A DNA stretch of 64,000 bases, taken from positions 248,001-312,000 of the forward strand of contig NC_051089.1 of assembly GCF_901709675.1 (NCBI RefSeq). The letters are read 5' to 3'. This stretch comes from Syngnathus acus (Eukaryota; Chordata; Actinopteri; Syngnathiformes; Syngnathidae). The notes beneath the pieces were generated by a model, which saw nothing but the letters and a program-made list of their open reading frames with translations, did no database searches and was not told where the DNA came from. The translations under genes and the position numbers were made by a program. The stretch's first letter is position 1; each line of letters starts with the position of its first letter. Of the stretch, positions 1-11,976 are shown piece after piece.

Positions 1-3000
1 AGGATTTCCGCAACGCCGGGTTGCTCTCTGACTGTCACCGAGGTCCGGAAGAGCCGAAAGCTGAGCTCCACAGCGACGTACTGGAGGCGACACCGCGGAG
101 CAGTCAGGAGCGGTCGGCACGCCAGTCCGCTTGGAAACTTTGCGGTCCGCCCGGCGACCTCGTACCTGTTTGGGCAGGGCCGGGTCACGCGAGCTGGCGC
201 TGTAACCGATGGCGGCGTAGAGCTTCTCCTTCTCCTCCGCCGTCATGATGCCGTCCAAAGCCGAGCCTGAGGAGCAGCGTGGAGAAAGGCTCGGCGTGGT
301 GGGGAAAGGCTCGGCGTGGTGGGGAAAGGCTCGGCGTGGTGGGGAAAGGCTCGGCGTGGTGGGGAAAGGCTCGGTACGGTGGCGACGACGCCCTCCCCCC
401 CCCGGCGCCCCTACTGACCCTCAGCCTCGTCCGACTCGCACTCCTCCTTCCGGGCCTTGCGGCCAAAGAAGCCGCTGAAGAATCCGCCCTGCTTCTGGAC
501 CCCCCGAGCCTTCTTGGCGGCGAGCTTCTGTCCCGAGCGCAGCACCTGGAGGGGTTCAGGCGCCAGTCGTCACACATTTTGATTTGTGGCTCATTCATTT
601 TGTTTTTTGCCAATTCAGGCAACATTGGGTGGGAGGGAGGTAGGGAGCGCTCATCAGGTCCACAAAAAAAAATCTGTACAAAAAGTACAAAATCATTTTG
701 CTCAACTTTTTTTACAAATGAAATGTAAAGTTCATTTGGGGAAAAAACTTGAGCCCATCTTGAGTTTGCACTCTACCTCCATGTGGGCCTGCTGTCGAGC
801 CAAGGTGATATTGAAGACATCTAGAACTTTCTCCAGGTCCTGGTACAAGCCCAAAGTATGCCAAATGAGTGCAAGAGCTCGCGCCGGCCGGCGCTGCGTA
901 GGCCTCGGGAACCTGAAGTCGGCTCTCGGTGTCGGGGCCCGGCTTGTTCTGGCTCAGAATTTTGCTCTTGTAGGCCGTCTTGTAGGCCTTGACGTGCTGG
1001 CGGTGCCGCCTCATGTTGGACCAGGACCACATGCGGCACGAGCGGCGGACGTGAACTTCTAGGATGCTGCTGAAGGCGTAGCGCCACCTAGTGCGAGCAG
1101 GAAAACACACACTTGATGCCGTCACCGGTCGCTAGATTTCATTTTGCCGACAAACCAAGAAAAAGAACGGAGGGCTGCGATTTGAACCGATTGGAAGCGC
1201 GCAAACCCTTGTCGGAAGCCACAACGCCATCCAAACCGGGTTCAAATGGAAACGGATCATCGCAGAATACGACGGCAAGTGGGTGGCTGCCAAACACGGC
1301 GACGCTTTTGCGTCTGGAACGACGGCACGGCACTGACCAGATGGCGGCGGCGGCGCCGACCGGGACGTTGGGCCGGAACTTCCTGTAGGGGGCGTTCCTC
1401 ACCATGCGGTCTACGGACTCCAGCATCTCCACCATGGTCACGTACTTTGGACCGGCGCCAAACAAACACGGTCAGTCGTCACGGAGACGATAGCGCAATT
1501 TCACCATTGCGTCACCTGAGCTTTGGTGATCTGGACGTCGATGTTTTGGACCTCCAGGTGCACTCGGGCTTTCGGGGAGTCCAGTTCCTGCTCGGCATTG
1601 GGGTTGATGCGCATTTGGGCCGAAGCGAAGATGGGCTTGAAAACTGGAGAACAACAAGAGGCCACTCTGAATGCGACGCCGACACAGATGTTGAACGGAA
1701 CGTTCGATTGGCTGCCAGCGCCGGCCCGCTTCAAACGGACCTTTGACTTCTACAGCCGTCAGTGGCAGTGAATGAGATGATATGACATTGGCAAAGATCT
1801 ACACGGGTGTCTAGTCACACGTATGAATGTGACGGTGCTCTGGATCGGAATTGAGAAAACCGGCGGGAGCGGAATTGCCCGGCCCTGCTGCCAAACATCT
1901 GCTAGTTCCAGGCGAACAAACACAAAGTTCCGGCCGGGTGCACATAAAGAAAGGCAGGCCCATGTACTGACTGTAGTGGTAGTGAGGCGGCTCCCGGTCC
2001 TTGCTGGCGATTTCACACTTGAGCCCATCCTGCAAAAGAACACGCCACGCGGTTGAAACTTTGTGGGGCTTTTGTCAACGTGGAAGCGAGCTCACCACAA
2101 TGTCTCGCCACGATCCTCGGCGGCACATCATTTGACTCTTTACGTTCCAATAGGCGCAGAGACACTCCAGGCGGCCCAGCTGAGGCATCCAAAGCAGTCG
2201 CCGTTGATATTTGGCCGGCCGGACCCGTCCGCCTTTGACGGACGGCGCTTTACCTTGTAGGTGATCTTTGCCGCTTCGTTGAGGATGCACAGCTTCCAGT
2301 TGTCGTCGGTCGTCTAGTAAGCCAGAACAAAGGGAGGTCCGCTTTAGAAGGGCCACCGGGCAGAGGCACCGGCGGCGGCGGAGGGCGCTACCTGTAGGCT
2401 GAGTTCCGCCAGGGTGACTCCCACCGACAGGGGGCGCTGCGGGTCGGACACCTGCAAGGCACGCATAGGTCGACGTGAGCGGGCCGGCCGAGATCTCGAT
2501 GCGGACCTGTAGCTCAAACTTTGTGTCGATGGTAAAACGGCGCTTGACGAGCAGCCTCAACGCCGAGTGGATTTCAAGTAGAGATGCACCGATCCGACTT
2601 TTTCAGTTTCGATACCGATACCGATGCTGTGGCTTTGCGTATCGGTCGATACCCGATACCGATCCGATATTATGGTTGACTTAACAAGCTACATACCTCT
2701 ACATGTGGAACAGAAAAGACTAAAGGCAATGGCATCAGGCATGACTACACAGTTCATTCCTAAGACAAAATGTAACAAGATAAAGCAGATTCATGCAATG
2801 AACTATTTATTTGTAACAAAAATTGTGCAACAGCAGCAATAAAGTGTATCAGCATTTAAATTCAAGTAAATTAGGATACAAACTTCTTTAAAAAAAAAAA
2901 TACAAATGTTGCAGCTGAAACTGCACTGGGCAAATATAGAAAGGGTGATCAAGCACACAGTAACCAAATATTAAAATAAATAGTAAACATGTAAACATTA

Positions 3001-3862
3001 GGTGCCGTTTCACATCACTCATGACCTGTTGATGCTCTAAATGCTCATTTAAGCAGCAATGAGAAGTGCTCCCTGAAAACAAGCTCCGCTTAGTACTAGT
3101 ACTATAACTGGCAGTACTACCACCACCCCTGGCAACATTAGCTTTGCGGACATTACAAACTGCCGTCGAGCTAGTTGGCGTGTTCAGTTTAAAGTACCTC
3201 CACACAGCTGACTCTTTCGTTCGCTCCATGTTTGCGTTTGTTTAGAAAACTATCGTGGCATGCGGCACACGTGCTGCTGACGTATGACGTAGCCGCGGCA
3301 CACGTGCTGCTGACGTATGACGTAGCCCGCGTCCCAATAGATTAAGGAAAGGATCGGCTCACAGATCGGCTGCATTTTCCGATACCCGATCCATCAATTT
3401 TGTTGATATCGGGGCCGATATCCGATCCAGATATCGGATCGGTGCATCTCTAATTTCAAGTGAGACGGACGACCAGCGGCAAAGGCAAACTCACGTCGTC
3501 CTCGTATCTCAGGTGGATGCCGCTGATCTTCACCTGCAGGTTCTTGATGACTTGCGTGGCCACTTTCTCCATGAAGGAGTCCTTCCTCTCCTCCTTGGCT
3601 TTCTCTGGAAACAAGCGACAGGAAGCTCACCACGGCTGCGGCCGTCTCACTTGAAGGACGGGACCGCCGAGACGTACGAAGCCGAGCGTTTGTGGCTGTG
3701 GCTCAACTGTGGTTCAACTCACCCGACTTGCCTGCGTGATTGCGTTTCAACCTCCGCAGAGCTTTTTTGTGCTTTTTGTCTTTTGGACATCCTTTTGGCA
3801 CTTGCGCAGCGTTAAAGAAAGAGACAGTGGTTAGCGAGCCAGAGAGTGCGAGCGAGCGAGCG

Positions 3863-3909
<47 letters not shown>

Positions 3910-4477
3910 AGGCGGTGGCGGCGGGTGCACGACAAGCGATGACAAGGCGATGGCACGATAAAGCGCAAGGACGGATGCCCCCAAAAGTCTTTGGCTTTTT
4001 CGGCCTTTTGACAAGGGGCCGTTAGCTGCCTGCCCGTACAGCCCGTGGCAGAGTAGGCTCGGAAGGAAGGAAGGAAGGAAGGAAGGAAGGAAGGAAGGAA
4101 GGAAGGAAGGAAGGAAGGAAGGAAGGAAGGAAGGCAGGAAGGAAGGAAGGCATCCCGGGTCAGACACACTGCACGGACGGCGACCCGACCCCAGCGCAGC
4201 ACGCAGAGTCCAACGTGCCGACACAAGCAAGTCTTGAGCACGCTCGGGCTACATTACCGTTGGACATCTCCTGACAGACAAGGCTTTCCAGACCCAAGAG
4301 CAGCTCGCCACTTGGTGCCGCTGACGCCAAAGGCAGCGTGAACACAAGAGCAAATCATCAGAAAACAAACCAAGGCTCTCTGACGTTTTGGGCCCAAAGG
4401 CGGAGATCCGCCATTTCCTTGACGTATGGAGTGTGAGCGCGTTGGCGTGACAGTGGGAAAAGAGAAGAACAGAAAAG

Positions 4478-4512
<35 letters not shown>

Positions 4513-6219
4513 AGACAAAGCGGCGACTTTGGCCATTCATCTGGCTGGCATGGACTACGGTCAAGGCTCTTTTGCATTTGCACCTTCCTGAATCCGTTCC
4601 AAGTCAATAGCCAGACAATAACCAGAGGGGCATTTGACAGACGCCGCTCATCCCTCCCTCCCGCCCTCCCTCCCTCCCTCCATCCCTCACCTCGCTTGGC
4701 CGCCATCTGGAGCGCATCCTCGACACGTTGCAGTTGCCGCTGCTTGGCCTCCTGCCGGTAGCGCTCCTCCTTGGCCTCGTCGTACTCGATGGCTGTGCGC
4801 AACACACGCAAAGTCACCACGCCGTTGCGGCTCGTGGAATGACACATGCGGCCGGGCTGGGCTTTTTGCTTATTCCCTTGCTCGGTCGGGATGACTTGAT
4901 TTTTTTTTGGGGGGGGGAAATCCTCATTTTACGTCGCCAGGGTCACGCTAAAACTCAACGGCTTTGGCCAGAGCCGGTGAACTCGACTGGCGCGTGACTT
5001 ACTGGCGCCGGGCACGAGCAGCAGGTAGAGGCCATCCAGCGTGGCCACGACGGCGTCGTTGTACAGGTTCTTCCAGGGGATCTTCAAGGTCAGCGTGCCT
5101 GCCACACGCCGACAAACGAAAGAGAGAGGGAAGAGGGAGAGAGAAATGGAGAGGACGAAAGAGAGACAGGCACTCGCTCTTCCCGCCGTGTTCTTTCTTT
5201 GCTTTGATCGGCTCCTCCAAATTCCACACCCGGATTTCGACACACCTGGCTTTCGACACGCCCGGCCGGTGTGAACGCGGCGACGCGAGGGAGGGAGGGA
5301 GGTAGGGAGCGCACTCACCTATCTGTCCGGCCTTCACCTTGAACGGGATGTCAAACTCACTCTGGCGGGACAGAACGAGACGAGACGGAGGCGTCCCGAT
5401 CAGACGTTTGGTGATGGCGCAAAAGGGAAACAAGCCAAGCAAACTTACCAGCGCATTTTCCTTCACTCGCAGGTTCTCCAAGACGACGTTTCCTGCAAGA
5501 AATGACAACGGCCATGCTGAGCGAGCGTGGGATTGCCACTTTTGACCAGTCCTTGCTTTTTTGTTGTTGTAACGAACGGGAGCAGGCAAGAAAAACGCCT
5601 CTGTCTCTCGGCGGCTGCGGCTCTCCTTGCCCACACGCGCTATCACTGCGCTCGACACAAAAGTTGTTTTCCAGTTCCGAGAAGCCCTTGTTGTATGTCC
5701 GTCATTGCGTGCTCCGGGGATTCAATCAATTGCCCGACGGACAAGCATGTTTTGACGGCCGAGTTGAAAATGGACACATTTGCGTTGTGACATTTTGACC
5801 GAAGACGCGATAAAAGCTTGCTTCGTGCAATTCACACTCGGGTGTCGAGAGAGAAGTGAGTGAGTGAGTGAGTGAGTGAGGATTAGCCACGCAAACCAAA
5901 CAAGTCCGATTGCGTCCCCTCCCCACCCACAAATGGTCAACAAGAGGCGACGCGTCCAAGTCAATCGTGTTTGAGGACCGAGGTTGAAAGGAGACCTTGT
6001 CGCACGCCGCCACCCCTTGCTGAAGTTTGGGGTACGCGAGTTTGGACAAGCGAGGCAAGCGAACGGAGGGAGTCTGGCTGCGTGCGGCTCGGCTATAGGC
6101 TCGGTGGAATTGAGCTCACCTCCCCAGATTCCAATCTTGAGCTGCGACTTGTCCAAGTTCTCCACGTAGTCCCCGATGAACCTGTTGAGAAGGTCGCTGA
6201 CCAAAGACTCGAACACCAT
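1..6219 (-). CDS. vps13c: vps13c, exons 1-19 (5' part; gene continues beyond the left edge)
   Basis: VPS13 proteins are rod-like bridges that carry bulk lipid between membranes; VPS13C works at ER contacts with late endosomes and lipid droplets. Exons, 5' to 3': 6219-6120, 5492-5449, 5361-5319, 5098-5003, 4792-4691, 4320-4258, 3800-3723, 3604-3495, 2451-2392, 2313-2254, 2179-2096, 2029-1972, 1643-1516, 1444-1338, 1087-913, 839-777, 545-419, 266-166, 80-1 (cut by the edge). All join in phase. The start is the chorein opening [14 protein letters not shown], then [22 protein letters not shown] and LKIPWKNLY. Later landmarks are [28 protein letters not shown] and [13 protein letters not shown]. 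Choice of VPS13C over VPS13A rests on remembered residues such as [11 protein letters not shown]. Donors of exons 12 and 14 are GTCAGT, and exon 15 has a weak GTTCCC donor supported by position. Confidence 0.93.
281..380. repeat. 20-bp minisatellite, 5 units
   Basis: Five head-to-tail copies of a 20-bp unit (GGGGAAAGGCTCGGCGTGGT) lie in the vps13c intron between exons 18 and 17, 14 bp from the exon 18 acceptor. First and last units carry substitutions. It creates false reading frames on both strands. Confidence 0.95.
2579..3452 (-). mobile_element. Non-autonomous hAT element with a BED-finger relic
   Basis: The 874-bp insertion sits in the vps13c intron between exons 8 and 9. Its ends are a perfect 19-bp inverted repeat, TAGAGATGCACCGATCCGA, and the flanks are an identical 8-bp target duplication, ATTTCAAG, at 2571-2578 and 3453-3460. 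An 8-bp duplication is the hAT signature. On the minus strand from 3229, [15 protein letters not shown] and following residues resemble the start of a BED zinc finger as in hAT transposases, but the second cysteine of the CxxC is Arg and the frame then degenerates. No DDE domain remains, so the copy is internally deleted. Confidence 0.9.
3848..3907. repeat. (CGAG)n then (AG)n microsatellite
   Basis: Simple repeat in a vps13c intron; purine-rich on the plus strand. Confidence 0.95.
4061..4150. repeat. (GGAA)n microsatellite, about 90 bp
   Basis: Tetranucleotide array with one GGCA variant, in the vps13c intron between exons 7 and 6. Confidence 0.95.
4480..4510. repeat. (CAG)10 trinucleotide repeat
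   Basis: Ten CAG units on the plus strand (CTG in the vps13c transcript), in the intron between exons 6 and 5. Not coding in the vps13c model. Confidence 0.95.
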
Positions 6220-6984
6220 GGCTGGTTGACAGGCGCCGAGGCTGACTTCCGCATTGGACGCTCACGCGCTGCCCGCTTGCCTGGAGGTCAGCTGATGCGA
6301 GCGACGCCTCTGCGCTCTGTTGATCGAGCCTGCCCCCGCCGCCGCCGATCTCCGGCTTCGCAACAACAACAAATAAGGTTTGATTTCTTTTTCACACACG
6401 CTGCTATTAACCGGAAGTCTCTCTTCTTCGGTCTCTATCGCTGACTGAACATTACTGACAACCGTGGAACCCTCTGCTGGTCGCATCAAGTATTACAGTT
6501 TGCCATATATCACAACACACGGAAGCCGTCACAAACATGCAAAATCATTGAAGACCTTTGACACTGACTATAGGTTTTGTCTTTGGAAATTGTCAACATT
6601 GAACTTTGCCAGGAATCTGGTCAAACGAATGATTATTGTTTTGGCTCACCAAACTAAAAAAGGCATTCTGTCAATGAAGCTCAGTTATCCAAACCTGAAA
6701 GTGTCTTGCAAGGCCTTGGCGCTGCTTGCTTGCTTGCTTGCTTGCTTGTTTGCTTGCTTGCTTCTAATAGCACGGACAGAAAAAGAGAGAGAAAAGTTGA
6801 CAACTGAAAACTGCCACGAGGGGGAAACATATCTTATGTCCGTCCCTCCATCCATAGGAAAGAACGGTTGCCGGCGGCCAATCTGAGGCACTGATAAGTC
6901 TCCGCACTCACGCACGCACGCCACGGGCAATTTGGAGTGCCTCGTGGCCCACGGGCGGTTTGGAGTGCCTCATCGACCGGCCTA
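6220..6984. other. vps13c upstream region
   Basis: Holds the presumed vps13c promoter and 5' UTR just right of the start codon, with GC-rich triplet runs near 6331-6360. There is also a short (GCTT)n tract at about 6724-6765. I see no other gene. Confidence 0.5.
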
Positions 6985-7145
6985 CCGTGCATGTTTTTGG
7001 GATGTGGGAGGGAACCGGACTACCCGTAGAAAAGGCGCGCAGGCACAGGGAGAACATGCAGACTCGGCACAGGGAAGTCGGAATCGAAACCGCAACCTAC
7101 GCACCGTGAGGCGGACGTGCTAAGCAGCGCGTCACCGGCCGTGCC
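6985..7145. repeat. Diverged interspersed teleost repeat
   Basis: The run GTTTTTGGGATGTGGGAGGG followed by GAACCGGACTACCCG, GAGAACATGCAGACTC and a tail near GTGAGGCGGACGTGC is a decayed copy of a repeat very common in fish genomes. Recognised from memory; I do not assign a family name. Confidence 0.6.
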
Positions 7146-7570
7146 GCCCACTTTCAACATAGATGCATGGCTTTTTGTTCCTTGTCCAAAAGCAAGCGGA
7201 AAGCGGAAGTCGACCTTGTTGATTTCGTTACTGTTGCTTTATTACAAGCCATTTCCCGCGGATGGACTTTGAGGCGATGGCATTAGTGCGAAGCGGACCC
7301 GCAGCGACGTCATCAGCGGGCGCCGCTGATGAGGGCAGCGCGCCGGCTAATGCTCCCCAAATGAGACGCATTAGGGAAAAGCGCAACGACCGCGAGCGTG
7401 GCGTGGAGCGGCGCGGCGCGGCGCAACCCAGAGAGCTTTACTGCCATGGCAACGGAATGGATGCTTCCGCTCGGGATTTTTTTCTAGTTCTTATTTTTTG
7501 TGTGTGTCATGGACAGCAAAGACTTTCTGGCAGTTACAAATAAATATTTTGCCTTTGTGGAAAAAACACT

Positions 7571-8333
7571 TACCGTGTTTTCCCATGCATAATGCGCAAA
7601 ATTTAACTAATTTATTGTCCTAAAATCTGGGGTGCGCATTATGCATGGGTACAGCAATTTTTGAAGAAAATCTCCCTCGAAATAAAACTTGAAATCACAC
7701 CTTTCTTCTTGTTTGTTGTCAATGGCGCATCGCATTCAGCCATCCTGCCCAACACACTTAGTCAGTAAAATTCATAATTGACGACACATCGTTTGATGCG
7801 ATGGTTGTGTTATTGTCAAATATTGTTTGTTTTTTAATCGCCATCGCAAACCGGATATCATACGGAGGCCGCCATTACAGATGCGCAGAACGGATGCGCA
7901 AGACACGTCAGCTATATAAAGAGCGAGAGTTCAGTTCTAAATGCGTATTACAGGTAATCCTTTATTTCACAACACTTTGCCTTGTTCCTTTCTTCTCTGC
8001 TGTTCACTTCAAACACGCTCCATACGAACACAATGCTCTCGTATCAGACGCTTGCTCGATCACCTGTTCGTTTGCTGTCACAATGTACCCGACACAAATC
8101 CGAAACATTTCTTCGCTATCGAGTTTGCTAGCGCATGCGCAGTGATACTGACCGGCAGAATAACATCCGGTTGTTCCCGAAGATGATCTTTTTTCTGAAA
8201 TAATTTGACGTAAGTAAGAGTCAAAATTTGGGTGCGTATTATACACGGGTACAGGCTTTTTTCCAGCATCGACATGCCATTTTTAGGGTGCGTATTATGC
8301 ACTGGGGCGCATTATGCATGGAAAGACACGGTA
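7571..8333. mobile_element. MITE-like DNA element, copy 1
   Basis: About 763 bp, bounded by TACCGTGTTTTCCCATGCAT at the left and the imperfect inverse ATGCATGGAAAGACACGGTA at the right, compatible with a TA target duplication. Sub-terminal blocks repeat the motif GGTGCG(T/C)ATTAT near both ends. It is nearly identical over most of its length to 13891-14656. No transposase frame is visible, so it is non-autonomous; superfamily not assigned. Confidence 0.8.
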
Positions 8334-9855
8334 TTTTATTCAATGAAAAATTGGACATTTCATGTTGGAAAACGAAGAAATGGTCATCTTTATTTTGGAC
8401 GCAAAGAAATTGTTGGGTTCAATCTGCAAACGCAGGGTTTTTTTTTTTTTTTTTACTCCAGTCCAGGACGTTTGTTAAGTCCAGTTTTTCTCCAGTTCGT
8501 TTGTGTTGAACGTTGACCTGCAACACATTGACAAGGAACTGATTTGATGCAGGTACAATTTGCGTTTCCTCTGAATGAACAACACATTTTCGATCATCCT
8601 TTAAATGCAGTTTTCTCCAAAATATCCAGGTGGCTTTTTGGGCATGGAAACTTTTCAGGAGAAGATTTAAGAGGACTTGGCTAGCTTGGTCTACTTGACG
8701 GCGACTTTTAGGAAGCGCGCGCGCGCGGCCACATGGGCCGGCCGAGTTCCTACGCTACAGACGTCGGCCGTTTTTGGTTGTGTTTTGGGAGCCGCCGGTC
8801 AACAGCTGCGTCTCCTTAATTCTGCCTGCCTGCCTCGGCGCATTTGGGCCTGAGCGGACGTCACTTGAGCGAGTGTGCGCCTTCATTTCATTTGTCTCCT
8901 GGAATTGCGTCAAGCGGTTGCCGCGGCAACACGCGCTCCCTTCGGATGACAAAGAAGATGCGCCGGCGAGCTCCGCCGACATCGTCGCGGCAAGACCGGG
9001 ACAGCACACGTCCGCAATCGCTCGCTCACAGGTGAGTGCACGAGCCCGCTTCGCGCGCCATGCACAGCAAAAGGAAGACCACCCACCCCGACACGTTGCC
9101 ATTCTGAAATGGCATTTTGGGAGAAAACAAAATCATGCTGGGGAGAAAAGAAAGATTCCAAACTTTATGAAAACAAGCCTTTCATTCTTTTGCCCCTTTT
9201 TTTTGTTCCTGGGCAAAATACACATCTTGAAATTTTGTCATTGGAAAATGGGACCTTCTTGTGCAAGTAAGAAGCCCTGCCCGCGTGCATGGTCTTGATT
9301 CTTGAAGTGACAAATGAAAACAAAGAAAGGGTCAAAAAGACTTCAATCAGTTTTCTTTCAAATCTTTTTTAAACGTGGAAAAAAAGTTGTCAAAAGAAGA
9401 AGAGAAGGTAGGTTATCTTGGGAAAAATAAGTAAGCCTTTTCTCATTTTGTCTTGATTAAATTAAAAGCATGCACTAATACTAGACTTTTTGTGTCTTAA
9501 CCTTATCAGGTTATTCAAAATATGACTTTTCCCATCTTGATTCAAAATGGACCATTTTCTTTCCAAAGAAAAAAAAAAAAAAGGAAAAGTCCACATCTTG
9601 ACAGGGAAGGAGGCTGGCTGGCTGGCTGGCGGGTGGACGAGCGCGGTTGGACGCAACCTGCTGCACTGCAACCAAGTGCAGCGTCTCGCTCCCGCTGCTC
9701 CCGCCGCTGCCGCCGCCGCATTTCCCGCCCCCAAACGCGTTGTTGCTTGATTGGCTCAGAGGAAATCTGCACGCATTCTGGCGTTTTTGTGCGCAAGGTT
9801 GGAAAGTGCATGTGTCGAATGGTTGAAATTGCTGCGTGTGCCAAAGTTGCTCAGG
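8334..9855. other. Region upstream of agrp
   Basis: No coding gene recognised. A strong donor, ACAG|GTGAGTG at 9030/9031, ends a GC-rich block (about 8920-9030) on the agrp strand and could be a non-coding first exon of agrp. There is a (GCTG)n tract at about 9612-9630 and a CCAAT-type box near 9750. Confidence 0.4.
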
Positions 9856-10456
9856 ATGTGTGTGGGCGCGGCTCCGTCCCGTGGCTACTGGTTCCTCTGC
9901 CTGCTCGCCTTGTCGTCGGCGACGCTGCTGATCCCGCGCGACCCACGCCATCTTCAGCTGGACGCCGACTGGGGGTCGCCACTAGGTGAGAGAGAATTTG
10001 CCAATGTTTTTGCTCCAGTTTTGGGCACTCGGTTGTTGTTGTTTTTTTTGCTTTCTATGCCACAGAGAGAAGTCATGCCCCCGAAACCGGGCACCGCTTG
10101 GACAGCGATGGAGACTTTCTGATGGAGGCGGAGTCCTATGACCAGGTGGGTGCGGCCACCTCAATAACCAATCAAATCCGTTGCTGTTGTTGGTTTTTTT
10201 CTTGTTAGTGTTTTGCCGCGTATAACCTTTCTTTTGACGGCTGGCTGGCTGCGTTTGCGTGTTCCAGGATGAGGCGGCGGCAGCGTCGCGCGCCATGCGC
10301 TCGGCCCGCCGCTGCATCCGGCACCAGCAGTCGTGTTTGGGCTTGCCGCTGCCCTGCTGCGACGCCTGCGACACCTGCTACTGCCGCTTCTTCAACGCCA
10401 TCTGCTACTGTCGACGCGTCGGACACGCCTGCCCGCCGCCGCCGGCGCGTACCTGA
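9856..10456 (+). CDS. agrp: Agouti-related peptide precursor (three coding exons)
   Basis: Secreted antagonist or inverse agonist of melanocortin receptors; in fish AgRP drives feeding, and the AgRP2 paralogue acts on pigmentation. Exons 9856-9985, 10066-10145 and 10268-10456 join in phase to 132 residues, the length of human AgRP. Residues 1-25 form a signal peptide with core YWFLCLLALSSATLL. The C-terminal domain begins RRCIRHQQSCLG and continues PCCDACDTCYC, then the RFF receptor-binding triad in CRFFNAICYC. It has ten cysteines in the agouti knot pattern. Start chosen because it opens directly on the signal peptide. I cannot separate agrp1 from agrp2 by eye; nearby chymotrypsin genes resemble human AGRP-CTRL linkage and lean towards agrp1. 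Confidence 0.9.
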
Positions 10457-10824
10457 CACATGCATCAGCCAGAAGCGCTCCTGGCGTGCGTGCACTTGTG
10501 ACGACGCGGCACAGCCGACACGTTGCGGACAAGACGTGAACGCAGCTGACTCGCCGACATGCACGCATCCTCCCTCTGCTGCTGCTGCTGCTGCTGCAGG
10601 CAAACGCTAACCATAGGCAACTCGATCATTTATATCGTCAACTTATTTCTTTTCAATATTGATGTTGATTGGCGCTGACGCTATTGCTCATTTGAAGAAT
10701 TCTACATAAAAAGTTCTTTCAACACAAGAATTGTGATTTTCATCATCAAAGAAGGACAAGAAGAGTCAAACAAATGAAGGAATTGAAAACAAGAGTTGAA
10801 GCTCCAAACCAGAATCACGTGATC

Positions 10825-10830
10825 AATAAA
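10825..10830 (+). promoter_or_regulatory. agrp polyadenylation signal
   Basis: AATAAA about 370 bp after the agrp stop codon, the first canonical signal on that strand. Confidence 0.6.
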
Positions 10831-11951
10831 TAACAAACTAATTGTTGGGGAGCCCGAGGACTGTAAAGGAGTTGGTTGGCTCAGACGGGCATGCTTTTTT
10901 TTTTATGGGGGGCGAGGGCGTCGGTCAGAAGCAACACAGGAAATGCAAGCTATGGTTCCGTTCGGCAGATTTAACGAGTGCTGTTGCGGGCACGAGCAAG
11001 GAACGAGCAAAGTGGCAAATATGCATGGATGGATGGATGGATGGATGGATGATGCAGGGACGTGAAGGTTTGGATGTGTGTTGCATGTGTGAGTGAGTGA
11101 GTGAGTGAGTGAGTGAGTGAATGGGCTTTTGCAAGAGACACAAACAATACAGCAGCAGCACGTGCACATGACTTTCAATTCTCGCTCGACTTCCGACGTC
11201 ACGCCACATAGCATTACGTGACTGACTGAACGTAACTCCTCCAAATATACGTAGTGAGGTAAGTTGAGCAACACGTAGGCCAATTGCAAAGCTCGTCACC
11301 GTGGACAGACGCCGCGAGCGGGCAATGGCGATGAGAGTGCACGATGCAGCGCCAAAGGTGCACAAGCACGGAGATGACTACACGTGTCTCGCTTCTTCTT
11401 CTTCTTCTTCCTAGGTCCCGACGTACGAAAATGGACGCTCGCTCAGCCAACTTCAAGGGAGCGTGCCGGAGATGTCAATCAAACGGCGCACGCTAAGCAA
11501 TTAAGTTACGATCGGATAAACGGCAGCGGACAAAATGAGCTATTCAAGTGTACTCACTGACTCCGTGTCACAGCGGCCTCGCGCGTGCAAACACGCTCGA
11601 TACTAGCAGCATCCAACTCCCGTTACCGCTGCAATTCACGCGAGAATATAGACACGGGGACGTCATTGTCAGCGCCATAGACACGCCCCCCCCCCACCCC
11701 CCATCGCCCCAATACGACAGATTGATGTCCAGCATCAACATAAGAATCTTTCTAACAAACATCTTGTGAAGGCAACATTTGGCAGCCATGAATGAAGACT
11801 AAGAATGACTAAGAACGAGATGAGAACAAATTGGGCCTTCTGTCATGGGCGGAACATGCTACACGCACCGGCTAGCACGTGGAAGAACGTCAAACAGAAC
11901 GCGCAGAGTAAGAAAAGATGTGAACCATGGCGCATTTGTGCTTTTAGAGGC
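10831..11951. other. Intergenic, agrp to ctrb1
   Basis: No gene recognised. Contains (GGAT)n at about 11024-11050, (GAGT)n at about 11090-11119 and a short (CTT)n near 11392-11410. The convergent agrp and ctrb1 3' ends face this stretch. Confidence 0.5.
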
Positions 11952-11957
11952 TTTATT
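11952..11957 (-). promoter_or_regulatory. ctrb1 polyadenylation signal
   Basis: AATAAA on the minus strand only about 20 nt after the ctrb1 stop, giving a very short 3' UTR, typical of pancreatic zymogen genes. Confidence 0.85.
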
Positions 11958-11976
11958 GAACGTGAGCACGTTGAGC

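Noticed and set aside
7262-7543. Small plus-strand coding gene (93 residues)
   Set aside because: Low-complexity Ala/Arg composition, no family resemblance and no supporting splice or signal features.
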